Positions 1 to 5,763 of a DNA stretch of 23,274 nucleotides are shown here, piece by piece. Location: IMG/VR virus record IMGVR_UViG_3300042731_005410, positions 1 through 23,274 of that record. One strand, given 5' to 3'. The DNA is from a virus. Each line of letters begins with the position of its first letter. The first letter of the stretch is position 1. A program made the position numbers and the translations under genes. The notes beneath the pieces are model-generated. The model ran no database searches and was not told where the DNA came from. It saw only the letters and a list, made by a program, of their open reading frames with translations.

Positions 1-1
1 G

Positions 2-76
2 CACACCGAAAAGTTTGTATACTATGCAGATGAAGTTTTATTATCACACAACAAAGTAACCGCCTATATACCATGA
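2..76 (+). CDS. 3' end of an upstream gene (partial)
   Basis: An open frame enters from the left edge and reads 24 residues ending ...NKVTAYIP before a TGA at 74-76. The stop overlaps the ATG of the next gene by four bases (ATGA), the same junction used by several genes in this operon, which supports real coding. The fragment is too short to assign a family. Confidence 0.6.
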   Translation, partial: HTEKFVYYADEVLLSHNKVTAYIP

Positions 77-228
77 ATATTATCAAAGCATTAGAAATTG
101 TTTTAGAACTAGCCAACCAAAATGTTATCGAGGACCCTGAAATGGAGGAGGAGACAGCAAAACAAAATGAAGCTATTCAGTGGGTCGAATATTATTTATC
201 TAACTTCTTAAAGAAAGGAAAGTATTAA
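73..228 (+). CDS. Small acidic protein, 51 aa, unknown
   Basis: A 51-residue protein starting MNIIKALEIVLELANQ, with an acidic middle (EDPEMEEE) and a C-terminal amphipathic stretch with WVEYYL. It is probably two helices joined by an acidic turn. The ATG overlaps the preceding stop as ATGA, so translation is probably coupled. It is five bases upstream of the next gene in a tightly packed rightward operon of small genes. I do not recognise a characterised family. Similar short helical proteins are common in the accessory regions of aquatic phages, but the role is unknown. Confidence 0.7.
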   Translation: MNIIKALEIVLELANQNVIEDPEMEEETAKQNEAIQWVEYYLSNFLKKGKY

Positions 229-232
229 AATC

Positions 233-448
233 ATGACATATGTAGAAAACTTATTCCAACCATGCGATGCAGATGAAGCCACCTGTGTTTTAGTGGACAA
301 TGCTAGCCCATCCGAACCCGCATTATTTTTTCGCACAGTGCAACATGCAGTTGATTGGGCGGAACTTGACAACGATTTTCGCTACAAACAATACAATCCC
401 AATGTAGAAAATTGGTCAGTATATAAATTAAATGGAAAGGCAGTATAA
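233..448 (+). CDS. Small hypothetical protein, 71 aa
   Basis: A 71-residue soluble protein with no signal peptide or membrane segment. It is rich in aromatic and acidic residues (WAELDNDFRYKQYNPN, ENWSVYKLNGK). The pattern suggests a small alpha/beta fold ending in a strand. The start is weakly supported: a purine-rich stretch (AAGAAAGGAAAG) lies upstream but is far from the ATG. It is followed with no gap by the next gene (TAA then ATG), consistent with one operon. No family recognised. Confidence 0.7.
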   Translation: MTYVENLFQPCDADEATCVLVDNASPSEPALFFRTVQHAVDWAELDNDFRYKQYNPNVENWSVYKLNGKAV

Positions 449-652
449 ATGAGAGAAGAAATCTACGCAATTAAAACCGCCATTGACGGACTCAGCGATG
501 AGATACTAGAACATCGCAGACACGCCAACATGGAGGATCTCGTCAAGGTTATGAAGAATATCAACGACAGTCTTGTGTCTATTAACTACGACTTAAAAGA
601 GTTAGTTGAAGCAAAAAAGTTTCAAAACGAGTTGACAACAGCCCTAAGATAG
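449..652 (+). CDS. Small helical/coiled-coil protein, 67 aa
   Basis: A 67-residue protein made almost entirely of heptad-compatible helix (IKTAIDGLSDEILEH ... LVKVMKNINDSLVSINYDLKEL), so it probably forms a coiled coil and oligomerises. Its ATG directly abuts the previous stop codon. The last codons contain the -35 element of the promoter for the next gene (TTGACA at 632-637), so the 3' end of this gene is also regulatory DNA. Function unknown. Confidence 0.7.
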   Translation: MREEIYAIKTAIDGLSDEILEHRRHANMEDLVKVMKNINDSLVSINYDLKELVEAKKFQNELTTALR

Positions 653-666
653 TTTACTTTATTATT
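632..666 (+). promoter_or_regulatory. Sigma70-like leaderless promoter for the gene at 667
   Basis: TTGACA at 632-637, a 17-base spacer, TACTTT at 655-660, then six bases to the ATG at 667. With a -10 box ending at -7, transcription would start at the A of ATG. There is no Shine-Dalgarno sequence. The same spacing recurs at many genes in this window. Confidence 0.7.
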
Positions 667-834
667 ATGCAAGATACGATAGATATAACACCAACATGGT
701 CAGCACTCGTTCCTATTATGATCGAGGTGTTGAAAAACCCAAAAGCAAACAACGCAGCAAAAGCAGAAGTAACACAAGAATTGCTTCGTCTTGCAAAAAT
801 TGTAGACAATCAAAACAAAGGAGGTAACCAATGA
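667..834 (+). CDS. Small conserved-type phage protein, 55 aa
   Basis: A 55-residue protein reading MQDTIDITPTWSALVPIM, then IEVLKNPKA, and ending LLRLAKIVDNQNKGGNQ. The TPTW-AL-P pattern followed by an alanine-rich helix and RLA--VD is, from memory, a recurrent layout of short phage proteins of unknown function. The start is fixed by the leaderless promoter ending one base before the ATG. The stop overlaps the next ATG (ATGA at 831-834), while a strong AAAGGAGGT for the next gene lies within this gene's 3' end. Confidence 0.75.
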   Translation: MQDTIDITPTWSALVPIMIEVLKNPKANNAAKAEVTQELLRLAKIVDNQNKGGNQ

Positions 835-1058
835 TGACCAACGAACAAATTATTCAAACCATTCGCCAACTTTGCGAAGGCAACATGAGGTATGCCGATG
901 CAATGGATAGGATCAATGTCGAGCGCGGCAGAGAACTTGGCGTAGATGGATTCACAGTACAATCAGCACAAGAAGCTCTTGCAGATTTAATTTGCGATCT
1001 ACAAGACTTTGAACACGAGCTATGTCTCAACGACTCAATGGAAGGAGCATCACTATGA
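831..1058 (+). CDS. Small hypothetical helical protein, 75 aa
   Basis: A 75-residue, mostly helical protein (EQIIQTIRQLCEGNMRYADAM ... AQEALADLICDLQDFEHEL). A strong ribosome binding site, AAAGGAGGT at 817-825, serves the tandem ATGATG, so the start may be 831 or 834. It overlaps the previous stop by ATGA, and its own stop overlaps the next ATG the same way. No domain recognised. Confidence 0.75.
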   Translation: MMTNEQIIQTIRQLCEGNMRYADAMDRINVERGRELGVDGFTVQSAQEALADLICDLQDFEHELCLNDSMEGASL

Positions 1059-1255
1059 TATTAGACACACCAAACCAAATCGAAGCATTTCGCCAACGCA
1101 CCTTGCTCAGAGGATTGCAAGGAGAAATCATGGGTCTTAGACTCAGCAGAGGCAGAAGTTGCTACTCTATCATTAAGGAAGAGTTTGGACTTAAGGGTGG
1201 CAAACAAAAAGTTTACGATCAATTCAAAAAACTATTACAAGGAGAACAATCATGA
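1055..1255 (+). CDS. Small basic protein, 66 aa, conserved phage type
   Basis: A 66-residue basic protein: MILDTPNQIEAFRQRTLLRG, then residues including RLSRGRSCYSIIKEEFGLKG and a C-terminal helix. The layout (DTP-QI-AFR ... leucine/arginine-rich helix ... IKEEFG) resembles short conserved proteins of cyanophages and other aquatic phages, whose function is unknown. I start it at 1055, not at the in-frame ATG at 1022. The 1055 ATG overlaps the preceding TGA as ATGA and has GAAGGAG upstream at 1041-1047. Confidence 0.75.
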   Translation: MILDTPNQIEAFRQRTLLRGLQGEIMGLRLSRGRSCYSIIKEEFGLKGGKQKVYDQFKKLLQGEQS

Positions 1256-1449
1256 CACCCGCACAAGTAGAATCGCAAGTAGAATCCTGGAATTGGAACC
1301 TTAACATATTTGAAATTTACGATGAAATTAGAGATTATAGCGAACGAGACAAAGAGCAACTGCTTAAATTTGCTTACGACTTTTTTAACAAAGATGTAAT
1401 GATGAAAGAGCTTGCATCTCACTTCGGAATTGATATTATAGAAGAATGA
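1252..1449 (+). CDS. Small acidic hypothetical protein, 65 aa
   Basis: A 65-residue protein with a tryptophan-rich N-terminus (VESWNWNLNIFEIYDEIRDY) and a C-terminal part (KELASHFGIDIIEE) that could be one helix-turn-helix-like element. The evidence for DNA binding is weak. AAGGAGAA lies seven bases upstream of the ATG. Both junctions are ATGA overlaps, so it is translationally linked to its neighbours. Confidence 0.7.
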   Translation: MTPAQVESQVESWNWNLNIFEIYDEIRDYSERDKEQLLKFAYDFFNKDVMMKELASHFGIDIIEE

Positions 1450-1658
1450 AAAACAATTATATAGAAGCAACCTGCATCGGCAGACCACTTGATCTACCAA
1501 CTTGGGATGAGGCTAGCGAGCTTTGGGAATTATTCTTTGAAGAGTCGCCCACCTCTTACCACCCATATGAAAGTAGAGATGTTATTTCTGTAAGTTTCGA
1601 GTCAGCACAAGAAGTGACTGACGCTTACAACCACTACAATCAAAACCCCATAGGTTAA
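1446..1658 (+). CDS. Small hypothetical protein, 70 aa
   Basis: A 70-residue acidic, aromatic-rich soluble protein (DLPTWDEASELWELFFEESP ... VISVSFESAQEVTDAYNHY). It is probably alpha/beta, with no membrane segment. Its ATG overlaps the upstream stop (ATGA at 1446-1449) and no separate ribosome binding site is needed. It is the last member of the ATGA-linked run that begins at 831. Function unknown. Confidence 0.7.
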   Translation: MKNNYIEATCIGRPLDLPTWDEASELWELFFEESPTSYHPYESRDVISVSFESAQEVTDAYNHYNQNPIG

Positions 1659-1664
1659 ACACAT

Positions 1665-1898
1665 ATGAAAAAACTACTAAACAAAATTCTCAGCCTATTT
1701 AATGCGCGCTATCAAGTGCTTTATACAAAGGCTAACGGAGTCACTCAGATGTACACCATCAGTAAACCAAAACACAAAAACGAGTTCGGCAACTGCAAGG
1801 AAGGTCTTGCCGTAGCGGGTTTTAGGGCTTATTGCTTCAACAAAGGAGGGATTCGCTCCTTTCGCTATGATCGTGTTGTTTCACTTAACCGAGGATAA
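1665..1898 (+). CDS. Small basic beta-rich protein, 77 aa, WYL-like pattern
   Basis: The N-terminus is a short basic amphipathic helix (MKKLLNKILSLFNARY). It is followed by beta-strand-like sequence (YQVLYTKANGVTQMYTIS) and a C-terminal GIRSFRYDRVVSL. The last motif, preceded by FRAYCFN, resembles the small SH3-like or WYL-like barrels in which a GIR-F--DRI strand closes the fold. This is pattern recognition only. The six-base gap to the previous gene and absence of a Shine-Dalgarno leave the start slightly uncertain. Confidence 0.7.
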   Translation: MKKLLNKILSLFNARYQVLYTKANGVTQMYTISKPKHKNEFGNCKEGLAVAGFRAYCFNKGGIRSFRYDRVVSLNRG

Positions 1899-1903
1899 AA
1901 ATT

Positions 1904-2059
1904 ATGCAAATTAAAACATTAAGAAATCAGATTCGTAAACTTGGCTACCAACTTGCGGTAAGAGAAATCTACGGAGAGAACACTCCGGCCTATTATGATT
2001 TAGTTTGGGAACACCGAAGGATGTTGGATAAACTTTATGAATTGGAAAAGCGATCTTAG
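1904..2059 (+). CDS. Small helical protein, 51 aa
   Basis: A 51-residue protein (MQIKTLRNQIRKLGYQLAVR ... YYDLVWEHRRMLDKLYELEK), probably two long amphipathic helices. It has a good ribosome binding site, GAGGA at 1891-1895. It is the last gene of the operon: a strong intrinsic terminator starts 25 bases after its stop. Function unknown. Confidence 0.7.
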   Translation: MQIKTLRNQIRKLGYQLAVREIYGENTPAYYDLVWEHRRMLDKLYELEKRS

Positions 2060-2083
2060 GAAATAGGCCCTTTGTTGTCTCTA

Positions 2084-2115
2084 CCCCCTTCCCGTTTTTG
2101 GGAAGGGGGTTTTTT
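2084..2115 (+). terminator. Strong intrinsic terminator of the first operon
   Basis: A perfect 10-bp stem, CCCCCTTCCC at 2084-2093 and GGGAAGGGGG at 2100-2109, with a GTTTTT loop, followed by TTTTTT at 2110-2115. This is a textbook rho-independent terminator. It ends the run of small genes before the first 59-bp repeat element. Confidence 0.93.
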
Positions 2116-2124
2116 GTATCTACT

Positions 2125-2183
2125 TGTTATTCAGCCATTTAGGCGGCCCCTGGCGCCATAACTGCCTGATAGTTAACGACTTA
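2125..2183 (+). repeat. 59-bp intergenic element, copy 1
   Basis: First of six copies of a two-part element. The left half-site is diverged (TGTTATTCAGCCATTTA) and the right half-site is TGATAGTTAACGACTTA, with starts 42 bases apart. Between them lies the GC-rich core GGCGGCCCCTGGCGCC and a 9-base linker. It sits after the terminator at 2084-2115 and 30 bases before the promoter of the next unit. Confidence 0.85.
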
Positions 2184-2213
2184 CAACAAAATGCATTTAG
2201 TTGTATTTTTTTC

Positions 2214-2248
2214 TTGTGTCAATTAGGTTTTTACGTTACTTTGTTTAT
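2214..2248 (+). promoter_or_regulatory. Leaderless promoter for the gene at 2249
   Basis: TTGTGT at 2214-2219, a 17-base spacer, TACTTT at 2237-2242, then six bases to the ATG at 2249. The run TTTTTTTCTTG ahead of and into the -35 box is shared almost exactly with the promoters at 3669 and 4742. No ribosome binding site lies between promoter and start. Confidence 0.7.
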
Positions 2249-2377
2249 ATGAAAGCGAGAGATATTAAGATTAGAAAATCGATTCTTTTCACCAAGAGTC
2301 GCCCACACAAGATCAAAAACAAAATCATTCACCGCAAACAAAAACACAAGGAGGTATTTAACTATGTTTATTCCTAA
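2249..2377 (+). CDS. Very basic 42-aa micropeptide
   Basis: A 42-residue protein beginning MKARDIKIRKSILFTKSR, with 14 lysines or arginines plus three histidines. Such charge would suit binding to nucleic acid or a ribosome, but there is no direct evidence. The start is set by the promoter at 2214-2248, which places +1 at this ATG. It overlaps the next gene by 14 bases, and the Shine-Dalgarno of that gene (AAGGAGGT) is inside this reading frame. It could alternatively act as a translated leader for the next gene. Confidence 0.6.
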   Translation: MKARDIKIRKSILFTKSRPHKIKNKIIHRKQKHKEVFNYVYS

Positions 2378-2594
2378 TTCAGACAACCAAGATCAACTAC
2401 CATCTGTTGATGATGTCATGGATGCAACCATGTCCCACCTTTGGAACACTTATATTCGCCCAAATGTTGATGAGTCAGACCAAGAAGAGGCTCAAATGCT
2501 TACCTTAATCGGCAAAGCATTAAGAGATATTCAAGACAAAGCTAGCGCATATGATAAACTACAAAGCGAAAAAGATTACTTTTCTCGCAATTAA
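2364..2594 (+). CDS. Small acidic protein, 76 aa
   Basis: A 76-residue acidic protein (VDDVMDATMSHLWNTYIRPN ... EEAQMLTLIGKALRDIQDKA), mostly helical with no membrane segment. It has the strong ribosome binding site AAGGAGGT eight bases before the ATG. It is the second gene of the unit started at 2249. The intergenic space after it is only 38 bases and is filled by the promoter of the DUF932 gene. Function unknown. Confidence 0.75.
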   Translation: MFIPNSDNQDQLPSVDDVMDATMSHLWNTYIRPNVDESDQEEAQMLTLIGKALRDIQDKASAYDKLQSEKDYFSRN

Positions 2595-2597
2595 TCG

Positions 2598-2632
2598 TTG
2601 ACAAAAACAATCACATCTATATTATTACTATT
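2598..2632 (+). promoter_or_regulatory. Sigma70-like promoter for the DUF932 gene
   Basis: TTGACA at 2598-2603, a 16-base spacer, TATTAT at 2620-2625, then seven bases to the ATG at 2633. The distance from TTG to ATG is 32 bases, as at the other leaderless starts. No Shine-Dalgarno is present. Confidence 0.7.
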
Positions 2633-3502
2633 ATGAATACTGAAGAAAACACCACTATCGCTCCTCGCAAATCTGTTAACCTTAACATTTGTGGAGGTAA
2701 TCGCACTCTCGTAGATTATGAGCTTGTCAAGGCAGTGCCTACTCCGCCTGTCGAGTATCGCAAAAAAGAAAATGCTCTCGGTGAGCGCAATGTATCTTAC
2801 CAACCAATCGCTCACCATGAGTTGGTTGAGCGCACCAAAGGATTCCTTGGTGACAATGGTTTCACCATTCAAGATGAGGTTCATTCTCTCGCTCGTGACA
2901 ACAATCATTACTTCGGATTGTTCTCTGTCGATCATCCGAACCGCGCTGAATCGGATCGTGGTTGTGTGGTTGGCTTGCGCAACTCGCATGACAAAACTTT
3001 TCCTGCGGGATTGTGTGCAGGTGATGCTCCATTCGTTTGCGACAATTTGATTTTTACCAATACAATCAAACTCGCACGTCGTCACACTCGCAACATTTTG
3101 CAAGACCTCAACTTCACCATCAATCGCGCACTTGGTAAATTGTTTGGTTTTTGGCATGGTCAAGACAACAGAATCGAGGCTTATAAAAACTTTGAGCTTA
3201 CCAACTCTCAAGCAAATGATCTCATCATTCGCGCTTGCAAGGCAGGTGCTTTGCCAAAGTCCAAGATTATGGACGTTGTCAACCAATGGGAATCTTCCGA
3301 TCACCCCGAATTTTGGGATCGCAATGTAAACTCTCTTTACAATGCTTTCACCGAAATTTACAAGGGCAATCTCGTTCAGTTGCCTAATCGCTCGGATGCT
3401 CTGCACTCTGTTTTTGATAGTGAGGTTAACTTCGACATCAACAACCATGTTGAGAATGTGCTTGACATGGATGTGGTTGAAGGCGAATTGGTAGAAGCCT
3501 AA
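2633..3502 (+). CDS. DUF932-type phage/plasmid protein, 289 aa
   Basis: A 289-residue soluble protein with the hallmark central block of the DUF932 (phage/plasmid-like) family: VGLRNSHDKTFPAGLCAGDA followed by PFVCDNLIF at about residues 118-147. After it come a basic helix (KLARRHTRNI) and a helical C-terminal half. DUF932 proteins are widespread in phages and plasmids and are mostly uncharacterised. They often sit in early or replication regions. The start follows a leaderless promoter. Codon use is visibly richer in C and G (CTC, CGC, GGT) than in the structural genes to the right, which suits high expression or a different origin. A terminator follows. Confidence 0.85.
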   Translation: MNTEENTTIAPRKSVNLNICGGNRTLVDYELVKAVPTPPVEYRKKENALGERNVSYQPIAHHELVERTKGFLGDNGFTIQDEVHSLARDNNHYFGLFSVDHPNRAESDRGCVVGLRNSHDKTFPAGLCAGDAPFVCDNLIFTNTIKLARRHTRNILQDLNFTINRALGKLFGFWHGQDNRIEAYKNFELTNSQANDLIIRACKAGALPKSKIMDVVNQWESSDHPEFWDRNVNSLYNAFTEIYKGNLVQLPNRSDALHSVFDSEVNFDINNHVENVLDMDVVEGELVEA

Positions 3503-3520
3503 ATACGGGCTTGACAAATA

Positions 3521-3555
3521 CCCCCTTCCTGTGCATCGGGAGGGGGGTTATTTAT
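3521..3555 (+). terminator. Intrinsic terminator after the DUF932 gene
   Basis: CCCCCTTCC at 3521-3529 pairs with GGGAGGGGG at 3538-3546 (one G-T wobble), with an eight-base loop. The downstream T-tract is interrupted (TTATTTATAT). The stem resembles that of the terminator at 2084-2109. Confidence 0.8.
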
Positions 3556-3572
3556 ATCTATATAACTTACAT

Positions 3573-3638
3573 AAGTCGTTGAATACCAACGACTTCGGCG
3601 AGCCCCGGCGCCATAAATGCTTGATATTTAACGAGTTA
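3573..3638 (+). repeat. 59-bp intergenic element, copy 2, with a perfect hairpin
   Basis: The element proper is 3580-3638: left half-site TGAATACCAACGACTTC, core GGCGAGCCCCGGCGCC, linker, right half-site TGATATTTAACGAGTTA, period 42. The left half-site is extended to a perfect 9-bp inverted repeat, AAGTCGTTG (3573-3581) and CAACGACTT (3587-3595), around a five-base loop. It lies between the DUF932 terminator and the promoter at 3669. Confidence 0.87.
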
Positions 3639-3668
3639 CAACAACTTTCAATTTAGTTAACTTTTTTC

Positions 3669-3703
3669 TTGTGTTCAGTTAGGTTGCGCGCTACTTTATA
3701 GGT
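3669..3703 (+). promoter_or_regulatory. Leaderless promoter for the gene at 3704
   Basis: TTGTGT at 3669-3674, a 17-base spacer, TACTTT at 3692-3697, then six bases to the ATG. It is preceded by AACTTTTTTC as at 4777, and stands 30 bases after repeat copy 2. Confidence 0.7.
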
Positions 3704-3904
3704 ATGAACAGAATTGTAAAAATCCTTATGGAGCGTGACGGCTTAAGCCATGAAGACGCTGACTTGCAAGTATCCGCTTTCTTTTCCGAAATGGCTCTCG
3801 ATATCTCACAAGGTGGCGATCCTTTCGAGTGGGAAACTTTGTTTGTAGATGAATTTTCTTTAGAGCCAGACTTTTTTGAAGATTTAGTGTTTGCCTTAGT
3901 TTAA
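3704..3904 (+). CDS. Conserved small acidic phage protein, 66 aa
   Basis: A 66-residue acidic protein. The N-terminus MNRIVKILMERDGLSHEDA and the C-terminal LEPDFFEDLV match the layout of a widespread short phage/bacterial family of unknown function: a basic start with ERDG(L/M)S-E-A, a helical middle, and a GLEPDY-like end. No catalytic residues are evident. Translation should start at the first base of the mRNA. The 3' end contains the -35 element of the next promoter (TTG at 3891). Confidence 0.8.
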   Translation: MNRIVKILMERDGLSHEDADLQVSAFFSEMALDISQGGDPFEWETLFVDEFSLEPDFFEDLVFALV

Positions 3905-3925
3905 AAATTAGTTTACTTTAGTTTT
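3891..3925 (+). promoter_or_regulatory. Leaderless promoter inside the end of the preceding gene
   Basis: TTGCCT at 3891-3896, a 17-base spacer, TACTTT at 3914-3919, then six bases to the ATG at 3926. The -35 box lies within the last codons of the 3704 gene. Confidence 0.65.
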
Positions 3926-4639
3926 ATGATTAACTTACTATCTAACCCAAAAAAGATGCCATGTTATGGTTTCAACATTCCTGCTTTTAAGTATTGCCCT
4001 GCCGCGCAGCTATTAGCAAAGATTAAAGAAGCGGGCAAGAAATTCATTTGTGATTCTTGTTATGCTTGCAAAGGTTTTTATACTTTTGCCAATGTCAAGG
4101 CAAGTTTACAAGCAAAGGCGGATCTTATTACAAAGTCTTTACATCAAGACAACGGGCAAACTTTTGTGGATGCAATGTGCAATCAAATTCGCGCAAAGTA
4201 TTTTGACAAGCACGGCAACAAGAAAAAACTAAAAAACAAAAACACTGATTTGTTTCGCGTTCATGATTCGGGCGACTTGTTTTCCCCAAAGTACATTTCT
4301 GCATGGATTCGCATTTGCGAGCAATTCCCAACTATTCGCTTTTGGTTTCCAACTCGTGAATGGAAACGTGATTCTCAATTGCCCCACTTGCAAAAGTTGG
4401 CTAGTTTTAAAAACGTTTGCTTAAAGCCTAGCGCAATTTATGTAGATGAGCCAGCCCCACAAGTGGACGGACTCGACGCGGGGACTTCAGTTTATACATC
4501 CCAAGCCCAAGCCGAGCAAGACGGGCACTTTGTTTGCCCCGCAACTATAGAGGGCAACGAGCCAACTTGTCAAGCGAATAATTGCAATCTTTGCTTTATT
4601 AAGGGATGCAAGAAGGGAATTGCCTACCTAGCCCACTAA
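3926..4639 (+). CDS. GP88-type cysteine-rich phage protein, 237 aa
   Basis: The protein matches the layout of the phage GP88 family (named after a mycobacteriophage gene product). There is an N-terminal FNIPAFKYCP, then CDSCYACKGFY at about residues 41-51, a central FRVHDSGDLFSPKYISAWIR at about 110-129, and a distal cysteine cluster (CPAT ... CQANNCNLC ... CKKG) at about 207-229. The conserved cysteines suggest a metal or iron-sulfur centre, and the HDSGDLFS motif looks like an active or binding site. No biochemical role is established to my knowledge. It is transcribed from its own promoter and ends just before repeat copy 3. Confidence 0.8.
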   Translation: MINLLSNPKKMPCYGFNIPAFKYCPAAQLLAKIKEAGKKFICDSCYACKGFYTFANVKASLQAKADLITKSLHQDNGQTFVDAMCNQIRAKYFDKHGNKKKLKNKNTDLFRVHDSGDLFSPKYISAWIRICEQFPTIRFWFPTREWKRDSQLPHLQKLASFKNVCLKPSAIYVDEPAPQVDGLDAGTSVYTSQAQAEQDGHFVCPATIEGNEPTCQANNCNLCFIKGCKKGIAYLAH

Positions 4640-4652
4640 TCCCATAAACCGC

Positions 4653-4711
4653 TGATAGTCAACGACTTAGGCGGCCCCTGGCGCCATAAGTGCCTACTAT
4701 TCAACGACTTA
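4653..4711 (+). repeat. 59-bp intergenic element, copy 3
   Basis: One of the best-preserved copies: TGATAGTCAACGACTTA, core GGCGGCCCCTGGCGCC, linker ATAAGTGCC, then TACTATTCAACGACTTA, with a period of 42. ATAAG and CTTAT flank the right half-site as a dyad. It lies between the GP88-type gene and the promoter at 4742. Confidence 0.9.
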
Positions 4712-4741
4712 TGAGAAAATGCATTTTATTTAACTTTTTTC

Positions 4742-4776
4742 TTGCTATAACTAGCGAACTGCATTAGGGTATAGGT
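4742..4776 (+). promoter_or_regulatory. Leaderless promoter for the gene at 4777
   Basis: TTGCTA at 4742-4747, a 17-base spacer, TAGGGT at 4765-4770, then six bases to the ATG. Preceded by TTTAACTTTTTTC as at 3660. It stands 30 bases after repeat copy 3. Confidence 0.65.
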
Positions 4777-5016
4777 ATGACAATTACACATGACGGAAAA
4801 GAATTCTACTTCGAGCGCTTAGCCAATGGCTTACTTAAAACTTATGATTACAAATGCGCTTGGGATATTACATTTAAGAAAGTAGATGGCAAATGGGAAG
4901 GTCACTTTCGTGGCGACTATGTCGGCTACAAAGGTTTACTTAACAAACTTAACCTATTACAACAACAAGTAGATGCAGAAATGGCATTGACAAAAGACTT
5001 ACAAGAGGTTATATAA
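4777..5016 (+). CDS. Small hypothetical protein, 79 aa
   Basis: A 79-residue protein with a beta-rich first half (ITHDGKEFYFERLANGLL ... WDITFKKVDGKWEGHFRGDY) and a C-terminal helix (LLNKLNLLQQQVDAEMALTK). No family recognised. Its last codons encode the -35 and -10 boxes of the next gene's promoter, so coding and promoter sequence overlap. Confidence 0.75.
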   Translation: MTITHDGKEFYFERLANGLLKTYDYKCAWDITFKKVDGKWEGHFRGDYVGYKGLLNKLNLLQQQVDAEMALTKDLQEVI

Positions 5017-5021
5017 TTATT
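4987..5021 (+). promoter_or_regulatory. Near-consensus leaderless promoter for the gene at 5022
   Basis: TTGACA at 4987-4992, a 17-base spacer, TATATA at 5010-5015, then six bases to the ATG at 5022. The -35 and most of the -10 are inside the coding sequence of the upstream gene. This is the copy closest to the bacterial sigma70 consensus. Confidence 0.75.
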
Positions 5022-5366
5022 ATGAAAAGTTTTGATGATTTAAATTTCACTTACGATGAATCCATGATGAGGTGGATGGCATCGCTCACACTTGACAATG
5101 GATATTCTTTCTCAGTTATTGCGGGAAACGATGATGGAGCATTTCAACCTTTTTATGGTCGTTATCCCGATACTTATGAAGTTGCAGTATTTAATCCTGA
5201 CGGAGGTTGGGTTCCTTTGTCAGTCTCAGATGATGTGCTAGGTTGGCAAGAGCCACACAGAATAACTTCTCTTATGCACCAATTTGAGATGGACGGCAAA
5301 GCTCACGAAGATTTGCTCGTAGCAATTCGGGCAGATTTTAATCAAAAACTTGTTGACTCTCACTAA
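5022..5366 (+). CDS. Conserved hypothetical phage protein, 114 aa
   Basis: A 114-residue soluble protein with strands in the first half (LTLDNGYSFSVIAGNDDGAF, then YPDTYEVAVFNPDGGWVPLS), a DDVLGWQEP turn at about residues 70-78, and a C-terminal helix. The series SVI-G ... YEVAVF ... PLS--DDVLGW recurs, from memory, in aquatic phage proteins of unknown function. The start is set by the leaderless promoter; there is no Shine-Dalgarno. Confidence 0.78.
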   Translation: MKSFDDLNFTYDESMMRWMASLTLDNGYSFSVIAGNDDGAFQPFYGRYPDTYEVAVFNPDGGWVPLSVSDDVLGWQEPHRITSLMHQFEMDGKAHEDLLVAIRADFNQKLVDSH

Positions 5367-5387
5367 AAACTAAACTACCTTATTATT
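5353..5387 (+). promoter_or_regulatory. Leaderless promoter for the gene at 5388
   Basis: TTGACT at 5353-5358, a 17-base spacer, TACCTT at 5376-5381, then six bases to the ATG. The -35 lies in the last codons of the upstream gene. Confidence 0.7.
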
Positions 5388-5657
5388 ATGGAATTAACAC
5401 AAGAACAAAGAATCGCAATTATCAAGCACGCCGTTCAAACCTCTCAAGGTGTTGGATTAAACTCTTCACTTGAGGAGTTTGTCTCAGAGATTAAGTCTCA
5501 AGAAGTTTTTGGCGAGCATGGTTTACTTGACAATCAGAGCCACGACATTGAGGACGAAATGTCCTTGATTGACTATGATCCAACCGCAGAAGAGATTGAC
5601 GAAGAAGATCAAGACTTCGGAGTTAGCCAAGAAATGAAAGGGGTTTACAATGATTAA
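5388..5657 (+). CDS. Small acidic protein, 89 aa
   Basis: An 89-residue very acidic protein. The first part is helical (QEQRIAIIKHAVQTSQGV); the second is rich in aspartate and glutamate (IDYDPTAEEIDEEDQDFG). Strong acidity in a small early protein can indicate DNA mimicry, but nothing here shows that. It overlaps the next gene by eight bases. Function unknown. Confidence 0.75.
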   Translation: MELTQEQRIAIIKHAVQTSQGVGLNSSLEEFVSEIKSQEVFGEHGLLDNQSHDIEDEMSLIDYDPTAEEIDEEDQDFGVSQEMKGVYND

Positions 5658-5763
5658 TTTGTTTGAATTTATTGTTTATTTATTTTTCTTGACACCAACC
5701 TTCTTCGCTTTCTATTTAATGTTTAAATGCATGATGGAAGATAATTCAGATTGGTATAAGTAG
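5650..5763 (+). CDS. Single-pass membrane micropeptide, 37 aa
   Basis: A 37-residue peptide with one long hydrophobic segment (residues 3-26, including LFEFIVYLFFL and FFAFYLMF) followed by a short polar tail (MMEDNSDWYK). It is therefore a likely inner-membrane micropeptide. A good ribosome binding site (AAAGGGG) lies upstream of the ATG inside the previous gene. It is the last rightward gene before the convergence point. Small phage membrane peptides can act in lysis, superinfection exclusion or host-enzyme inhibition; the sequence does not say which. Confidence 0.65.
   Translation: MINLFEFIVYLFFLTPTFFAFYLMFKCMMEDNSDWYK

Noticed and set aside
1022-1054. Earlier ATG at 1022 for the 66-aa basic protein
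   Set aside because: The start at 1055 forms an ATGA overlap with the preceding stop and has GAAGGAG upstream, in line with neighbouring junctions.
2591-3517. Long minus-strand open frame (308 codons)
   Set aside because: It mirrors the DUF932 gene, which has family motifs, a promoter and a terminator on the plus strand. The reverse translation has no recognisable domain.
632-5387. Bacteroidetes-type promoters (-33 TTTG, -7 TAnnTTTG) as the reading of the TTG/TACTTT boxes
   Set aside because: Several boxes (TACTTT, TACCTT) look similar, but the -7 motif is one base short in most copies. TATATA, TATTAT and TAGATT fit sigma70 better, with a steady 17-bp spacer. The host phylum is therefore left open.
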